From contig JAIDRT010000035.1 of NCBI GenBank assembly GCA_029061605.1, positions 17,132 through 81,131 of the forward strand: a stretch of 64,000 nt of DNA. Reading direction: 5' to 3'. Positions 28,795 to 40,699 of the stretch are shown one piece after another; within the stretch, counting starts at the first letter, position 1; the number at the start of each line of letters is the position of its first letter. The translations under genes and the position numbers were made by a program. A model generated the notes under the pieces. The model had not been told where the DNA came from, made no database searches, and saw only the letters and a list, made by a program, of their open reading frames with translations. Source of the DNA: Clostridia bacterium (GTDB lineage Bacteria; Bacillota; Clostridia; Christensenellales; UBA3700).

Positions 28795-29541
28795 TCACAG
28801 CGACAATATCTCAACGCCGTCTTCTTTTATCCACACGGTGTTTTCGTAATGCGCCGAAGGCATTCCGTCTGCCGTAACTACCGTCCAACCGTCATTAAGC
28901 ATATACACTTCGTGCGTTCCCATATTGATCATTGGCTCAATGGCAATCGTCATATTTTTACGCAATCGCATTCCGTGTCCTTCTCTGCCGTAATTAGGCA
29001 CTTCGGGATCTTCGTGCATTTCTTTGCCTATTCCGTGTCCTACCAATGCCCTTACAACTCCGTAACCGTGGGATTCTGCATAAGACTGTATCGCGTGTCC
29101 CAAGTCTCCAAGTCTAACTCCCTCTTTGAGAATCTTGACTCCTTCAAAAAAACTCTGCTTGGTGACTTCGACTAGTTTTGCTTTTTCTTCGCTGACTTTG
29201 CCTATCATAAAGGTTCTTGCGGCGTCGCCGTTGTAACCTTTGTAGATACTTCCGCAGTCTACGCTGACTATGTCGCCCTCTTTGATCACCACTTTGTCTG
29301 ACGGAATACCGTGTACGACTTGTTCATTTATCGACGTACATATCGACGCGGGAAAACCGCTATATCCCAAAAAAGACGGTATGGCGTCGCACTTGACTAT
29401 ATAATCGTGTGCTATCTTATTGAGTTGAGCCGTCGTCATTCCCTCTTTGATTTTATCTTCGAGTAGATTGAGCGTATCTCTGACGATTTGATTAGCCTTG
29501 CGCATCAACTGTATTTCATAGTCCGACTTAATGGTTATCAT
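28795..29541 (-). CDS. map: Type I methionyl aminopeptidase
   Basis: SINEQVVHGIPSDKVVIKEGDIVSVDCGSIYKGYNGDAARTF; GHGIGKEMHEDPEVPNYG. Confidence 0.96.
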   Translation of the reverse strand: MITIKSDYEIQLMRKANQIVRDTLNLLEDKIKEGMTTAQLNKIAHDYIVKCDAIPSFLGYSGFPASICTSINEQVVHGIPSDKVVIKEGDIVSVDCGSIYKGYNGDAARTFMIGKVSEEKAKLVEVTKQSFFEGVKILKEGVRLGDLGHAIQSYAESHGYGVVRALVGHGIGKEMHEDPEVPNYGREGHGMRLRKNMTIAIEPMINMGTHEVYMLNDGWTVVTADGMPSAHYENTVWIKEDGVEILSL

Positions 29542-30151
29542 TCAATATCCTCACTATGTCGTCGAAGACTTTGTTCATTTCCTGCGTTCCGTCCACGTCC
29601 TTGAGTATTCCCATATTGCTATAGTACTCTATGAGCGGAGCAGTCTGAGCATTGTAAACTTCCAGTCTTGCCTTTACGGTGTCTTCTTTGTCGTCGTCTC
29701 TTTGATAGAGTTTCTCGCCGCACTTTGCGCATACGTCTTTGCCATACCACGATACGTGATAACTCTCTCCGCACTTGCACATTCTGCGTCCTGCAATTCT
29801 GTCTACAACAAGTTTTTCGTCTACGGCTAAGTTGATCGCGCAGGTTATCTTTGCAAAATCATTCAAAGCCTTTGCCTGTTCTATCGTTCTTGGAAAGCCG
29901 TCAAGCAAAAATCCCTTTTGGCAATCTGCCTCGGCAAGTCTTTGTTTGACAAGCCCGATCACGACTTCGTCAGGCACGAGCAAGCCTTTGTCGATATAGC
30001 CCTTGGCTTCTGCGCCCAAGGCCGTGCCCGCCTTGATGTTAGCCCTCAATATGTCTCCGGTGGAGATATGAGGTATATTATACTTTTCACATACTTTCGT
30101 CGCTTGGGTGCCTTTACCGGCGCCCGGCGCTCCTAAAAATACTAAGTACAT
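29528..30151 (-). CDS. adk: Adenylate kinase (zinc-type lid)
   Basis: LVFLGAPGAGKGTQATKVCEKYNIPHISTGDILRANI; CKCGESYHVSWYGKDVCAKCGEKLYQRDDDKEDTVKARL. Confidence 0.96.
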   Translation of the reverse strand: MYLVFLGAPGAGKGTQATKVCEKYNIPHISTGDILRANIKAGTALGAEAKGYIDKGLLVPDEVVIGLVKQRLAEADCQKGFLLDGFPRTIEQAKALNDFAKITCAINLAVDEKLVVDRIAGRRMCKCGESYHVSWYGKDVCAKCGEKLYQRDDDKEDTVKARLEVYNAQTAPLIEYYSNMGILKDVDGTQEMNKVFDDIVRILNDNH

Positions 30152-30161
30152 AAATCCTCTT

Positions 30162-31490
30162 TTACTTGAGGAAGCCCTTGTAGTGCTTCATCATAAGTTG
30201 TCCCTCAAGTTGTTTGTTGAATTCAAGCGCAACGCTTACCGCAATGAGCATACCAGTAGATGATATTGCGTTGTTTACTCCCAGTCCAGCGCCTATAAGT
30301 TGGAAGAGGACTGCCGGTACTATGGCTATAAAGCCAAGGAACAATGCGCCGAACAAAACTATTCTGTTGTTGATTTTTTGAAGGTAATCGCTTGTGGGTT
30401 TACCACTTCTGATACCCTGTATTGAGCCGCCGTACTGTTGCAAGTTTCTTGCTACGTCCTGCGGGTTGAACTGTATCTGCGCATAGAAGTATGCGAAGAA
30501 TATGATCAGAACAAGCATTACCAAATAGTAGAATACCCAGCCTACCCATTGCCATTGCGAGTTTATGCTCCCCGGATAGCAGAAGGTCATATAGTTGACA
30601 AATGCCTGGTTATCCTGTCCTGTAAATTGGAATATCATCATAGGTATCGTCATAAAGGACGACGCAAAGATGATAGGCATTACGCCCGAACTGTTGACTT
30701 TGATTGGTATAAACGTCGACTGTCCGCCGTACATCTTATTGCCCTTGACTTGCTTTGCATAGTTGACTTTGATTCTTCTCTCTCCGCCGTCTACAAATAC
30801 AATAAACGCAAACAGGAACAACACTACCAATAAATATCCAAACAAATTCCAAAGTTTTGTAGGATCGGCTTGAATTTGCGGAATCGTATTAACGAGCGCT
30901 AATCCAAAAGATGACAGTATACCGCTGAAGATTATCAGCGAAGTACCGTTGCCAATACCAAGTTCAGTAATTCTCTCGCCAAGCCACATAACTACCGTAC
31001 TGCCCGAAACGAGCAACGCGATAATCATAATAGCCGTAAGCCAACCGTTCTTTTCGCCAAACATAGGCTCAATATAGTCTTTATAAGCGACTACGATACC
31101 TATTGCCTGCACAACAGCCAAGGCTATTGCTACGTATCTGGTGATTATTGTGATTTTTTCACGCCCCTCATCACCTTGTTTTGAAAGTCTTTCAAGCGGT
31201 GGAATGATAAGTGTGAGCAACTGCATTATGATAAAACTGTTGATAAACGGCAAAATACCTAGCGCGAATAGCGTGAGATATTGCATTGAGCCGCCGCTCA
31301 TCATACTCAAAAGTTGAAATATCGTGTTGCTTTCAGCCGTACCTCCGAACTGACCTGCGTAAAAATCAGCAGATATGCCTGGAAGCGGTATCCAACAACC
31401 GATTCGGAATGCGAGAAGCAATCCGAACGTTGCGAATATTTTGTTTCTGATGCTTTTATCACTAAATGCGTTTTTGATAGTTTGCCACAT
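30162..31490 (-). CDS. secY: Preprotein translocase SecY
   Basis: IPLPGISADFY, GERITELGIGNGTSLIIFSGI, FAYFYAQIQFNPQDVARNLQQYGGSIQGIRSGKPT. Confidence 0.97.
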   Translation of the reverse strand: MWQTIKNAFSDKSIRNKIFATFGLLLAFRIGCWIPLPGISADFYAGQFGGTAESNTIFQLLSMMSGGSMQYLTLFALGILPFINSFIIMQLLTLIIPPLERLSKQGDEGREKITIITRYVAIALAVVQAIGIVVAYKDYIEPMFGEKNGWLTAIMIIALLVSGSTVVMWLGERITELGIGNGTSLIIFSGILSSFGLALVNTIPQIQADPTKLWNLFGYLLVVLFLFAFIVFVDGGERRIKVNYAKQVKGNKMYGGQSTFIPIKVNSSGVMPIIFASSFMTIPMMIFQFTGQDNQAFVNYMTFCYPGSINSQWQWVGWVFYYLVMLVLIIFFAYFYAQIQFNPQDVARNLQQYGGSIQGIRSGKPTSDYLQKINNRIVLFGALFLGFIAIVPAVLFQLIGAGLGVNNAISSTGMLIAVSVALEFNKQLEGQLMMKHYKGFLK

Positions 31491-31933
31491 TATAGCACCT
31501 CTGCTTTGCCACCTGCTTTTTCAATTATTTGCACAGATGACTTAGTAAATTTGTTTGCTTTAACCTCAAGCCTTTTTGTCAATGTACCATTGCCAAGAAC
31601 CTTCAAACCATAAGGCTCAACCTTACTAAGAACACCCTTCTCGAGGAGAAGTTCTGCAGTAACTACCGTACCGTCGTCGAACACTTCAAGATCGCTGACG
31701 TTGACGATAGAATATACTTTTTTGAAGACGTTGTTGAATCCTCTCTTAGGAATTCTTCTTACGAGTGGCATTTGTCCGCCTTCAAATCCCGGTCTTACTC
31801 CGCCGCCGCTACGAGCCCATTGCCCCTTGTGACCTTTACCGGAAGTCTTGCCGAGACCCGAGCCAATACCTCTGCCGAGTCTTTTTGACTGCGTCTTTGC
31901 TCCCTCTGCAGGAGCCATATTGTTCAATTTCAT
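31490..31933 (-). CDS. rplO: 50S ribosomal protein L15
   Basis: [50 protein letters not shown]. Confidence 0.96.
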   Translation of the reverse strand: MKLNNMAPAEGAKTQSKRLGRGIGSGLGKTSGKGHKGQWARSGGGVRPGFEGGQMPLVRRIPKRGFNNVFKKVYSIVNVSDLEVFDDGTVVTAELLLEKGVLSKVEPYGLKVLGNGTLTKRLEVKANKFTKSSVQIIEKAGGKAEVL

Positions 31934-31945
31934 ATCTAATCCTCC

Positions 31946-32125
31946 TTACGCCTGCTCAATCATTACGAGATGCGAAACTACCTTGAGCATACCCTCGGAA
32001 CAAGCGTTAGACGTGATAACGTTGCTGCTTCCGATCTTCTTGAGACCCAAAGCCTTGATTGTATCTTTTTGCTTTTGCGAGCAACCTATCGTACTCTTTA
32101 CGAGCGTAACTTTAATCTTTTCCAT
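31946..32125 (-). CDS. rpmD: 50S ribosomal protein L30 (absent from the ORF track)
   Basis: Translated: MEKIKVTLVKSTIGCSQKQKDTIKALGLKKIGSSNVITSNACSEGMLKVVSHLVMIEQA. Confidence 0.93.
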   Translation of the reverse strand: MEKIKVTLVKSTIGCSQKQKDTIKALGLKKIGSSNVITSNACSEGMLKVVSHLVMIEQA

Positions 32126-32138
32126 AAGTCGCCTCCTA

Positions 32139-32648
32139 TTAGCCTATAATATCTTCGACGCTCTTGCCTCTCAAAGCGGCGATTTGCTCAGCCGTCTTCA
32201 TCTTTGCAAGTCCGTCAAAGGTAGCCTTGACACAGTTGATTTTGTTGTTGCTGCCCATAGACTTTGTTCTCACATCCTTGATGCCTGCGCATTCAAGTAC
32301 GGCACGAACAGGACCGCCTGCGATAACACCGGTACCTGCGCTAGCCGGCATTATAATAACCTTAGAACTTCCGAAGTTGCCGATTGCCTCGTGCGGAACA
32401 GACGTGTCCAACTTAGCAATCTTTATCATATTGCGCTTTGCTTCTGCCGTTGCCTTGCGGATAGCCTCAGGAACTTCGCCTGCTTTGCCCATTCCGAGAC
32501 CGATAGAACCTTGTCCGTCGCCGACTACTATAAGAGCCGCAAATCTCATTGTTCTACCGCCCTTGACAACCTTGGTTACGCGGTTGACGCAAATGAGTTT
32601 ATTGAGCAATTCTTCTTCTTGATTGTTAAATCTCTCTTTTCTAGCCAT
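32139..32648 (-). CDS. rpsE: 30S ribosomal protein S5
   Basis: [49 protein letters not shown]. Confidence 0.97.
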   Translation of the reverse strand: MARKERFNNQEEELLNKLICVNRVTKVVKGGRTMRFAALIVVGDGQGSIGLGMGKAGEVPEAIRKATAEAKRNMIKIAKLDTSVPHEAIGNFGSSKVIIMPASAGTGVIAGGPVRAVLECAGIKDVRTKSMGSNNKINCVKATFDGLAKMKTAEQIAALRGKSVEDIIG

Positions 32649-32659
32649 TTTGGATCTCC

Positions 32660-33028
32660 TTAGAATTTAAGTCCGGCTTCTCTTGCGCCGTCTGCAACGC
32701 TCTTAACGCGTCCGGTATAGAGATATCCGCCTCTGTCGAAAACTACTTCGGTGATACCTGCTTGCAAAGCCTTTTTAGCAACTGCCTTGCCTACTTCGGC
32801 TGCGGCCTCAGTCTTGGTCATATCCTTGACTTTCTTAATCATATCCTTATCAAGAGTCGAGCAAGAAACGAGCGTCGTACCTTTGATATCGTCGATAATC
32901 TGCACGTTGATATTGTTGGTACTTCTGTATACGTTGAAGCGAGGTCTCTCGGCTGTGCCACTGATTTTAGATCTAACTCTTTGATGTCTTTTTTGCCTGA
33001 TGGCATTCTTATCAATCTTACTAATCAT
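32660..33028 (-). CDS. rplR: 50S ribosomal protein L18
   Basis: [61 protein letters not shown]. Confidence 0.96.
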   Translation of the reverse strand: MISKIDKNAIRQKRHQRVRSKISGTAERPRFNVYRSTNNINVQIIDDIKGTTLVSCSTLDKDMIKKVKDMTKTEAAAEVGKAVAKKALQAGITEVVFDRGGYLYTGRVKSVADGAREAGLKF

Positions 33029-33041
33029 TTTATCTCACTCC

Positions 33042-33584
33042 TTATTTCTTACCTGTCTTGCCTTCCTTACGTACGATAACTTCGTCTTTATAACGAATAC
33101 CGTATACGTGGTAAGGATCGGGGTTACGAACTTTTCTTATGTTGGCAGCCATTTGACCAACCAACTCTTTGTCAATACCCTTTACGACTACTTCCGTAAC
33201 GGAAACGCACTCGTAAGTGATACCCGGTATCTCTTCTATCTCAACCGGATGCGAATAACCTAGGTTGAGCACGAGTTTTTTACCTTGCTTGGTTGCCTTG
33301 TAACCTACACCGTTGAGAATCAAAGATTTCTCAAAGCCCTTGGATACGCCTTCAACCATATTTGCAATAAGTTTTCTGTAAAGACCGTGCATTGCCTTGA
33401 CCGGCTTATCGTCATTGGGTCTTGTTACGTGCACTTCTGCGCCCTCTACTTTTACGGTAATGATGCTGTTTACTTTGAGTGTCAAAGTGCCCTTTGCGCC
33501 TTTAACCGTAACAATATTTTCGGGCGATACGCTTACTTCTACGCCTGCTGGGATAGCAACAGGAAGTCTACCAATTCTTGACAT
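33042..33584 (-). CDS. rplF: 50S ribosomal protein L6
   Basis: [64 protein letters not shown]. Confidence 0.96.
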   Translation of the reverse strand: MSRIGRLPVAIPAGVEVSVSPENIVTVKGAKGTLTLKVNSIITVKVEGAEVHVTRPNDDKPVKAMHGLYRKLIANMVEGVSKGFEKSLILNGVGYKATKQGKKLVLNLGYSHPVEIEEIPGITYECVSVTEVVVKGIDKELVGQMAANIRKVRNPDPYHVYGIRYKDEVIVRKEGKTGKK

Positions 33585-33599
33585 ATTCCTACCTCCCTA

Positions 33600-33998
33600 T
33601 TACCAAACGTAAGCGAGTACTTCGCCGCCGATATGTGCTGCGCGAGCCTTCTTGTCAGTCATAATTCCCTTGGAAGTGGAAATGATTGCTATTCCCAAAC
33701 CGTTGAGAACGACAGGAAGTTTCTCTGAGTTTGCGTACACTCTCAAGCCTGGCTTGGAAATACGCTTGATTCCGGAAATGACCTTCTCATTGTTAGGTCC
33801 ATATTTCAAATTTACCTTCATAACACTTTGAACTTCGCCTTCAACTACTTCATATCCGTTGATAAATCCTTCTTCAGTCAAGATGTCGGCGATTGCCTTC
33901 TTCATCTTGGAAAGAGGTACTTCGACGCTTTCGTGTCTTGCTACCAAAGCATTACGGATACGAGTGAGCATATCTGCGATCGGATCAGTTATCATCAT
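33600..33998 (-). CDS. rpsH: 30S ribosomal protein S8
   Basis: [66 protein letters not shown]. Confidence 0.97.
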   Translation of the reverse strand: MMITDPIADMLTRIRNALVARHESVEVPLSKMKKAIADILTEEGFINGYEVVEGEVQSVMKVNLKYGPNNEKVISGIKRISKPGLRVYANSEKLPVVLNGLGIAIISTSKGIMTDKKARAAHIGGEVLAYVW

Positions 33999-34016
33999 AG
34001 TAAAAATACCCTCCTA

Positions 34017-34202
34017 TTACCAACTTGCCTTCTTTACTCCGGGGATCTCGCCCTTGTAAGCGAGTTCTCTGAAGCAAATTCTGCAAATTCCGTACTTTCT
34101 TAAAACTGCGTGCGGTCTTCCACAAATCTGGCATCTGGTGTATGCTCTTGTGGAGTACTTTGGAGTCTTTTGTTGTTTGTTAATCATTGCTTTCTTTGCC
34201 AT
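34017..34202 (-). CDS. rpsN: 30S ribosomal protein S14, zinc-binding type
   Basis: [40 protein letters not shown]. Confidence 0.96.
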   Translation of the reverse strand: MAKKAMINKQQKTPKYSTRAYTRCQICGRPHAVLRKYGICRICFRELAYKGEIPGVKKASW

Positions 34203-34213
34203 AATTTAATCTC

Positions 34214-34765
34214 CTATTTCACAAAAGGCATACCGAGGAGCGTCAACAACTCCTTAGCCTCTTCGTCTGTGTTTGCCGTAGTTACGACGATAATGTCAAA
34301 ACCTCTTACCTTCTCAACCTTGTCGTATTGAATTTCTGGGAAGATGATTTGTTCCTTAACGCCCATTGCGTAGTTGCCGCGTCCGTCGAACGAATCGTTT
34401 GGCACGCCCTTAAAGTCTCTTACTCGGGGAAGAGCGACGGATATGAGTTTATCCATAAAGTCGTACATCTTCTTTCCTCTCAAAGTTACCTTTGCGCCAA
34501 TCGTCATACCTTCTCTCACCTTGAAGTTTGCAACGCTCTTCTTAGCCTTGCACTCTGCGGGAGCCTGACCTGCGATCAACTTGAGTTCTTCAACAGCCTG
34601 TTGAAGGCTCTTGCTGTTATCTTTGACGTCGCCAAGACCCATATTGAGAACTACTTTCTCGAGTTTTGGAACTTGGTTGACGTTCTTATAGTTAAACTTT
34701 TTAATCAATGCAGGAACTACTGTTGATTTATAGTATTCAAGCATTCTGTATTCTCTATTTTCCAC
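34214..34765 (-). CDS. rplE: 50S ribosomal protein L5
   Basis: [73 protein letters not shown]. Confidence 0.97.
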   Translation of the reverse strand: MENREYRMLEYYKSTVVPALIKKFNYKNVNQVPKLEKVVLNMGLGDVKDNSKSLQQAVEELKLIAGQAPAECKAKKSVANFKVREGMTIGAKVTLRGKKMYDFMDKLISVALPRVRDFKGVPNDSFDGRGNYAMGVKEQIIFPEIQYDKVEKVRGFDIIVVTTANTDEEAKELLTLLGMPFVK

Positions 34766-34780
34766 AGTCGTTGTCCTCCA

Positions 34781-35206
34781 TTAGTTTTCTGCCACGTCAG
34801 TGGTCTTCTTTGCCTTGGTGGCAGTCTTCTTAGTTGCCTTCTTAGCGGTCTTTGCTGCTTTTGCCGGTTTTACGTCCAAAGACGCTCCGCACTTCTTGCA
34901 TATACGCGTCTTGATCTTCTTGCCGTTTTCGTCAACGCTGATGTTGTGGGCAATTCTCGTAGCGCTATTGCAACTCGGGCAGAGGATCATTACGTTGGAT
35001 ACGTTTATAGACGCCTCTCTTTCGATAATTCCGCCCTTCTCTTGAGCGTTGCGAGGCTTAACGAAACACTTTACAGTTCTTAAATCCGAGCCTTGCAAAA
35101 CTACTCTTTGGGACTTGGTATCTACCGCCAATACTTGACCTGTCTTACCTTTATCGACGCCTGCGATAACCTTAACCGCATCGCCTTTCTTAACATTCAT
35201 ACTCAT
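34781..35206 (-). CDS. rplX: 50S ribosomal protein L24 with Lys/Ala-rich C-terminal tail
   Basis: VKKGDAVKVIAGVDKGKTGQVLAVD; CPSC/CKKC; tail KPAKAAKTAKKATKKTATKAKKTTDVAEN. Confidence 0.94.
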   Translation of the reverse strand: MSMNVKKGDAVKVIAGVDKGKTGQVLAVDTKSQRVVLQGSDLRTVKCFVKPRNAQEKGGIIEREASINVSNVMILCPSCNSATRIAHNISVDENGKKIKTRICKKCGASLDVKPAKAAKTAKKATKKTATKAKKTTDVAEN

Positions 35207-35221
35207 ATTGGTCTACCTCCG

Positions 35222-35590
35222 TTAGATTACCTCTGGGGCAAGAGAAATGATCTTCATATAATCTTTTTCTCTCAACTCTCTGGCAATTGGTCCAAAGATA
35301 CGAGTACCCCTAGGTTGCTTTTGATTGTCGATAATAACGGCAGCGTTGTCGTCAAATCTTATGTGAGAACCGTCAGTTCTTCTGATACCTTTCTTGGTTC
35401 TTACGATAACTGCTTTGACTACGTCGCCTTTCTTAACTGCGCCGCCCGGGGTAGCCGTCTGCACGGATGCCACGATTACGTCGCCAATATTACCGCTTCT
35501 ACGGAACGAACCGCCCATTACTCTAATACATTTGATCTCTTTTGCGCCTGAATTATCGGCAACGACCAATCTTGTCTCTGGTTGTATCAT
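35222..35590 (-). CDS. rplN: 50S ribosomal protein L14
   Basis: [44 protein letters not shown]. Confidence 0.97.
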   Translation of the reverse strand: MIQPETRLVVADNSGAKEIKCIRVMGGSFRRSGNIGDVIVASVQTATPGGAVKKGDVVKAVIVRTKKGIRRTDGSHIRFDDNAAVIIDNQKQPRGTRIFGPIARELREKDYMKIISLAPEVI

Positions 35591-35604
35591 TCTTGGGGTC
35601 CTCC

Positions 35605-35862
35605 TTACTTAGCCTTCTCGACGATTTCGACTACTCTCCAACGCTTATCCTTGGAAAGCGGTCTTGTTTCGACGACACGTACGGTATCGCCAATGCCACA
35701 TTCATTTTGCTCATCGTGAGCCTTGAACGTCTTTGTTCTATTGATAATCTTGCCGTAAAGAGGATGTTTAACACGCTCTTTGATAGCAACAACCACGGTC
35801 TTATCCATCTTGTCGCTGACAATAACGCCAACTCTGGTTTTTCTGAGATTTCTTTCTTCCAT
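35605..35862 (-). CDS. rpsQ: 30S ribosomal protein S17
   Basis: [45 protein letters not shown]. Confidence 0.96.
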   Translation of the reverse strand: MEERNLRKTRVGVIVSDKMDKTVVVAIKERVKHPLYGKIINRTKTFKAHDEQNECGIGDTVRVVETRPLSKDKRWRVVEIVEKAK

Positions 35863-35877
35863 ATGCTGTTATCCTCC

Positions 35878-36120
35878 TTATTTAGCCTTCTTAGCGGATT
35901 TCTTCACAGCCTTGTTTGGCTCTTGAGAAATTCCGAGTTCTCTTTGACGGATTATCGTCTTTACTCTTGCAATATCCTTTTTGCAAATTGCAAGTTGATT
36001 AGCATTCTCAAGTTGACCTGCTTTGTGCTTAAAGCGAAGATTGAAGAGTTCTTCTTTCAAAGAATTCAATTTGAGATTAAGTTCTTCGTTTGTCATTTCA
36101 AAAAAATTACTTGCTTTCAT
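35878..36120 (-). CDS. rpmC: 50S ribosomal protein L29
   Basis: [54 protein letters not shown]. Confidence 0.93.
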   Translation of the reverse strand: MKASNFFEMTNEELNLKLNSLKEELFNLRFKHKAGQLENANQLAICKKDIARVKTIIRQRELGISQEPNKAVKKSAKKAK

Positions 36121-36538
36121 CTGCGCTCACCTCTTCTCTCTTTACAAACTTGCACTTAACTGGCAATTTGTGTGATGCAAGTCTCAATGCTTCGCGTGCG
36201 ACTTCCTCGTTTACGCCTGACATTTCGAACATTACGCGACCCGGCTTAACTACTGCTACCCAGTATTCTACGCTACCTTTACCGCTACCCATTCTGGTTT
36301 CTGCCGGTTTCTTTGTGATAGGCTTGTGTGGGAATATATTGATCCATACCTTACCGCCTCTCTTTATATAACGCGTCATTGCTATACGGGCTGCCTCAAT
36401 CTGGTTTGAGGTAATCCAACTTGGCTCAAGCGCTACAAGTCCGTACTCGCCGTATGCAACCTTGTTGCCCTTGTTAGCCTGTCCCGTCAATCTGCCGCGA
36501 TGTACGCGACGTCTTTTAACTCTTTTAGGCATTAACAT
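36107..36538 (-). CDS. rplP: 50S ribosomal protein L16
   Basis: [63 protein letters not shown]. Confidence 0.97.
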   Translation of the reverse strand: MLMPKRVKRRRVHRGRLTGQANKGNKVAYGEYGLVALEPSWITSNQIEAARIAMTRYIKRGGKVWINIFPHKPITKKPAETRMGSGKGSVEYWVAVVKPGRVMFEMSGVNEEVAREALRLASHKLPVKCKFVKREEVSADESK

Positions 36539-37218
36539 TACGCATTACCTCCTTCCTTGTTTTCCTTTACGTTCTTTCCGAGTACTTCACCCTTGTATAC
36601 CCATACTTTTACGCCGATAATACCAAACGTCGTATGCGCTTCTGCCGTACCGTAATCGATATCTGCTCTCAAGGTTTGAAGAGGAATAGATCCCTCGTGA
36701 TAACTCTCGGAATTTGCAATTTCTGCTCCGTTAAGACGACCCGATACCATAGTCTTGATACCTTTTACGCCACCTTTCATTGCCTTTGAGATACAACCTT
36801 TCATTGCTCTTCTGAAAGCGATACGCTTTTCAAGTTGAGCGGCGATGTTCTCTGCGATAAGTTGAGCGTCCGTGTCAGGTCTCTTAACTTCCATAATATT
36901 GATGCTTACGCTCTTTTTAGGAGCAAGTTTCATAACTTCTTTCTTGATTTGCTCAACGCCTGCGCCTGCTTTACCAATCATAATACCCGGCTTTGCAGTA
37001 TAAATCGTAACTATTACGATATCGTTTGCCGAAGAAAGTATTCTGCTGATTGTAATCTTGGAGATAGAACATTGATAATATTTCTTCTTCAAGTAAGTTC
37101 TGATCTTATGATCCTCAATGAGGTTCTTAGAAAAGTTCTTCTTGTCAGCATACCATTGAGCGTTCCAATCTTTTATTACGCCTACTCTCAATCCGTGTGG
37201 ACTAACTTTTTGTCCCAT
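36538..37218 (-). CDS. rpsC: 30S ribosomal protein S3
   Basis: [40 protein letters not shown]. Confidence 0.97.
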   Translation of the reverse strand: MGQKVSPHGLRVGVIKDWNAQWYADKKNFSKNLIEDHKIRTYLKKKYYQCSISKITISRILSSANDIVIVTIYTAKPGIMIGKAGAGVEQIKKEVMKLAPKKSVSINIMEVKRPDTDAQLIAENIAAQLEKRIAFRRAMKGCISKAMKGGVKGIKTMVSGRLNGAEIANSESYHEGSIPLQTLRADIDYGTAEAHTTFGIIGVKVWVYKGEVLGKNVKENKEGGNA

Positions 37219-37235
37219 TTTTGATACCTCCTCGA

Positions 37236-37628
37236 TTATTCTGCCTTAGCCTCATCCAAGATGATGGTGATGTGGCTGGTGCGTTTGTTGATTCTTGCAG
37301 CGCTTCCCTTTGCTCTTGCTCTGATACGCTTGAGTATCGGGCCTGCGTTGGCGTAGCACTCTGCTACGTAAAGCGTGGTCTTGTCCATATTCAAATTGTT
37401 TTCTGCATTTGCAGCCGCCGAATTCAACAACTTGATGAGCGGTTCGCAAGCAGCCTTGCGGGTAAATTTGAGTATTGCCAAAGCCTCTTCGTAATTCTTG
37501 CCTCTAATTACGTCAAGCACGATTCTAACCTTGTCGGGAGAAATTCTGACGTACTTGGCTGTTGCGCTCGGACGCTTGTCTGCGTTTTCTTTACGAGCGG
37601 CGCTCTTTTCTCTTAATCTCTTTGCCAT
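37236..37628 (-). CDS. rplV: 50S ribosomal protein L22
   Basis: [59 protein letters not shown]. Confidence 0.96.
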   Translation of the reverse strand: MAKRLREKSAARKENADKRPSATAKYVRISPDKVRIVLDVIRGKNYEEALAILKFTRKAACEPLIKLLNSAAANAENNLNMDKTTLYVAECYANAGPILKRIRARAKGSAARINKRTSHITIILDEAKAE

Positions 37629-37639
37629 CTTACGCCTCC

Positions 37640-37918
37640 TTATCTCTTACCTGTGGTTTTTTCGCCTGCGTGACCCTTAAACGTACGAGTGGGAGCAAAC
37701 TCGCCGAGTTTGCAGCCTACCATATCTTCAGTGATATATACAGGCACGTGCTTTCTACCGTCGTGTACGGCTATCGTGTGTCCTACCATCTCCGGGAAGA
37801 TTGTGGAAGATCTTGACCAAGTCTTGACAACCTTCTTTTCGTTGGCATCGTTCATTGCGATAATTCTCTTTATAAGTCTTTCTTCGACGAAAGGTCCTTT
37901 CTTTACTGATCTACTCAT
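37640..37918 (-). CDS. rpsS: 30S ribosomal protein S19
   Basis: [19 protein letters not shown]...[50 protein letters not shown]. Confidence 0.97.
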   Translation of the reverse strand: MSRSVKKGPFVEERLIKRIIAMNDANEKKVVKTWSRSSTIFPEMVGHTIAVHDGRKHVPVYITEDMVGCKLGEFAPTRTFKGHAGEKTTGKR

Positions 37919-37929
37919 TTCGAATCCTC

Positions 37930-38754
37930 CTAGTTCACACGCTTGATGATGAACTTATTGCTCTTGTTCTTCTTTCTGGTCTTGTAACCCAAAGCAGGTT
38001 TACCCCAAGGAGTTACAGGACTTGGCATACCTATCGGCGACTTACCTTCACCACCACCGTGCGGGTGATCGCAAGGGTTCATTACAACACCGCGAACCGT
38101 AGGTCTAACGCCCATATGGCGCTTACGTCCTGCCTTACCCAAAGAGATAATCTCGTGTTCGAGGTTGCCGACCTGTCCAATCGTTGCTCTGCACTTGATA
38201 GGAATATATCTCATTTCGCCGCTGGGAAGTCTCAACGTTGCATACTTGCCTTCCTTAGCCATAAGTTGAGCGGAGTTTCCTGCCGATCTTGCGATTTGTC
38301 CGCCCTTGCCAGGGTGCATCTCTATATTATGGATAACGGTACCTACAGGAATTTTCTCAAGAGGGAGCGTATTGCCAGTCTTGATATCTGCATTTTCGCC
38401 GCTCATAACCGTGTCGCCCTTCTGCAATCCAAGCGGAGCGATGATATATCTCTTTTCGCCGTCCGCATAGTTGAGGAGTGCTATGTTTGCGCTGCGGTTT
38501 GGATCGTATTCTATAGATGCGACCTTTGCCGGAATGTTATCCTTATTGCGCTTGAAGTCAATTATTCTGTATTTCTGCCTGTTGCCGCCGCCGATATGTC
38601 TTACGGTAATTCTACCGGTCGCATTTCTACCGCCGCTCTTGCTCTTGGACTCAAGCAAGCCCTTTTCAGGAGTGGTCGTAGTAATTTCGGTAAATTTGGA
38701 TACCGTCATAAAACGACGAGCAGGAGAAGTAGGTTTAAATCTCTTAATAGCCAT
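37930..38754 (-). CDS. rplB: 50S ribosomal protein L2
   Basis: [68 protein letters not shown]. Confidence 0.98.
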   Translation of the reverse strand: MAIKRFKPTSPARRFMTVSKFTEITTTTPEKGLLESKSKSGGRNATGRITVRHIGGGNRQKYRIIDFKRNKDNIPAKVASIEYDPNRSANIALLNYADGEKRYIIAPLGLQKGDTVMSGENADIKTGNTLPLEKIPVGTVIHNIEMHPGKGGQIARSAGNSAQLMAKEGKYATLRLPSGEMRYIPIKCRATIGQVGNLEHEIISLGKAGRKRHMGVRPTVRGVVMNPCDHPHGGGEGKSPIGMPSPVTPWGKPALGYKTRKKNKSNKFIIKRVN

Positions 38755-38770
38755 TTATCTTACCTCCTAA

Positions 38771-39061
38771 TTATGCCAGACTCTCAAAGAATTCGATTGT
38801 CTTGCTATCTTCTGTCAACGTCACAATTGCTTTCTTGTAAGCGGAAGTCATACCTTCTGATCTTCCCATTCTCTTCTTCTTGCCGTTTACGTTGACGGTG
38901 TTTACTTTTGCTACTTTAACGCCGAATATATCTTCGACAGCCACTTTGATTTGAGTCTTAGTAGCATCGCTTGCTACTTTGAAAGTATATTTCTTATCTG
39001 CGATACCGTCATAACTCTTTTCCGTAAGGATAGGGGAAATAATTACATCATACTTATTCAT
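38771..39061 (-). CDS. rplW: 50S ribosomal protein L23
   Basis: [52 protein letters not shown]. Confidence 0.96.
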   Translation of the reverse strand: MNKYDVIISPILTEKSYDGIADKKYTFKVASDATKTQIKVAVEDIFGVKVAKVNTVNVNGKKKRMGRSEGMTSAYKKAIVTLTEDSKTIEFFESLA

Positions 39062-39680
39062 TCTTGTATGCCTCCTCTATTTTGTTTACTGCATCAACAG
39101 TGAAGATACACTTTGTGTTTGCTGCCAAATCATATACATTTATAAGGCTTGCATTGATAAGCGTCAAGTTTTGAATGTTTGCGCACGCTCTCTTGACTGC
39201 CTCGTCATCGTTGCCGACTACCAACAAAACTTTTTTATCAATCTCCATTGCCTTGAGCATTTGAGCGATATATTTTGTCTTTGCCTCTTCAAGCACCAAC
39301 TTGTCGAGTACGATAAAATCATTGTCGCTTACCTTTGCGCTCAATGCCGACAAAGTAGCCGCTACCTTCATTTTCTTGTTGATTTTTTGAGAGAAATCTC
39401 TTGGCTTTGGAGCGAAAACTACGCCGCCGCCTGTCCATTGCGGACTGCGGATACTACCCTGTCTTGCTCTGCCTGTTCCCTTTTGTCTCCAAGGCTTTTT
39501 GCCTCCGCCTCTGACTTCCGTGCGGGTCAAAGTGGACTTGGTGCCCTGTCTCTTGTTTGCCAATTGAGCAACTACTACTTGGTGGATAAGCGGCTCGTTG
39601 TATTCTACGCCGAATACGCTGTCGCTAAGTTCGATTTCGCCCACTTTCTTGGCTTTTATATCTAAAACATTAACCTTCAT
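39054..39680 (-). CDS. rplD: 50S ribosomal protein L4
   Basis: [53 protein letters not shown]. Confidence 0.97.
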   Translation of the reverse strand: MKVNVLDIKAKKVGEIELSDSVFGVEYNEPLIHQVVVAQLANKRQGTKSTLTRTEVRGGGKKPWRQKGTGRARQGSIRSPQWTGGGVVFAPKPRDFSQKINKKMKVAATLSALSAKVSDNDFIVLDKLVLEEAKTKYIAQMLKAMEIDKKVLLVVGNDDEAVKRACANIQNLTLINASLINVYDLAANTKCIFTVDAVNKIEEAYKNE

Positions 39681-39694
39681 TTTTGCTCACTCCT

Positions 39695-40315
39695 TTAACC
39701 GTTTTGCTTTACAACAACGATGTTACCCTTTGCACCGGGGATAGCGCCCTTGATGAAAAGAAGATTACGCTCGGCATCGACTCTTGCCACCGTGAGATTC
39801 TTGACCGTAACTTTTTCGTTACCCCAATGTCCCGACATCTTTTTGTTCTTGAATACTCTCGAAGGAGTAGAACAAGCGCCCATAGAACCAACGCCTCTGT
39901 GGTAACCGGAGCCGTGCGCCATAGGTCCGCAGTGATGATTCCATCTCTTGACCGCACCGGTAAATCCGTGTCCCTTTGAAGTTCCGCTTACGTCTACCAA
40001 AGAACCTTCAGCGAACTGGTCGCACTTGAGTTCTTGTCCAAGTTCGAAATTTGCGACGTCCGTCTTAAACTCGCGGAGTACTCTTCTAGGCGTAACACCT
40101 GCTTTCTTGTAATGACCCTTTATCGGCTTATTGACGTTCTTCTCTTTGATGTCGCCAAAGGCAATTTGAACTGCCTCATAACCGTCATTGTCAAGGGTTT
40201 TCTTTTGCACAACCGGACAAGGTCCCGCAAGCACTATCGTTACAGGAATAACTGTGCCGTCCGGAGCAAAAATCTGACTCATTGCCAACTTTTTTCCAAT
40301 GATTGCTTTATTCAT
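39695..40315 (-). CDS. rplC: 50S ribosomal protein L3 (start MNKAIIGKK)
   Basis: IIGKKLAMSQIFAPDGTVIPVTIVLAGPCPVVQKKT; KRWNHHCGPMAHGSGYHRGVGSMGACSTPSRVFKNKKMSGHWG. Confidence 0.96.
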   Translation of the reverse strand: MNKAIIGKKLAMSQIFAPDGTVIPVTIVLAGPCPVVQKKTLDNDGYEAVQIAFGDIKEKNVNKPIKGHYKKAGVTPRRVLREFKTDVANFELGQELKCDQFAEGSLVDVSGTSKGHGFTGAVKRWNHHCGPMAHGSGYHRGVGSMGACSTPSRVFKNKKMSGHWGNEKVTVKNLTVARVDAERNLLFIKGAIPGAKGNIVVVKQNG

Positions 40316-40379
40316 AATAAAGTTCATCCTCCTATTTATTTTGCAAAATCGCTTTAAGCAATTTTATTTGACTGATTTA

Positions 40380-40688
40380 TTAAAGTTTGATTTGAATGTC
40401 GACGCCTGCCGGCAAATCAAGTTTCATAAGAGCGTCTACCACTTTAGAAGTAGGATTGATGATATCAATCAATCTCTTGTGGGTGCGAAGTTCGAATTGC
40501 TCTCTGCTGTCCTTATACTTGTGGACTGCTCTGATAATCGTAACTACTTCTTTCTCCGTAGGGAGCGGAATTGGTCCCGATACTTGCGCGCCGCTTCTCT
40601 TTGCCGTCTCGACGATTTTTTCTGCTGCAACGTCGATAAGGTTGTGATCGTATGCTCTCAATTTGATTCTGATTGTCTGTCCTGCCAT
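40380..40688 (-). CDS. rpsJ: 30S ribosomal protein S10
   Basis: [71 protein letters not shown]. Confidence 0.97.
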   Translation of the reverse strand: MAGQTIRIKLRAYDHNLIDVAAEKIVETAKRSGAQVSGPIPLPTEKEVVTIIRAVHKYKDSREQFELRTHKRLIDIINPTSKVVDALMKLDLPAGVDIQIKL

Positions 40689-40699
40689 TTTTAACTCTC

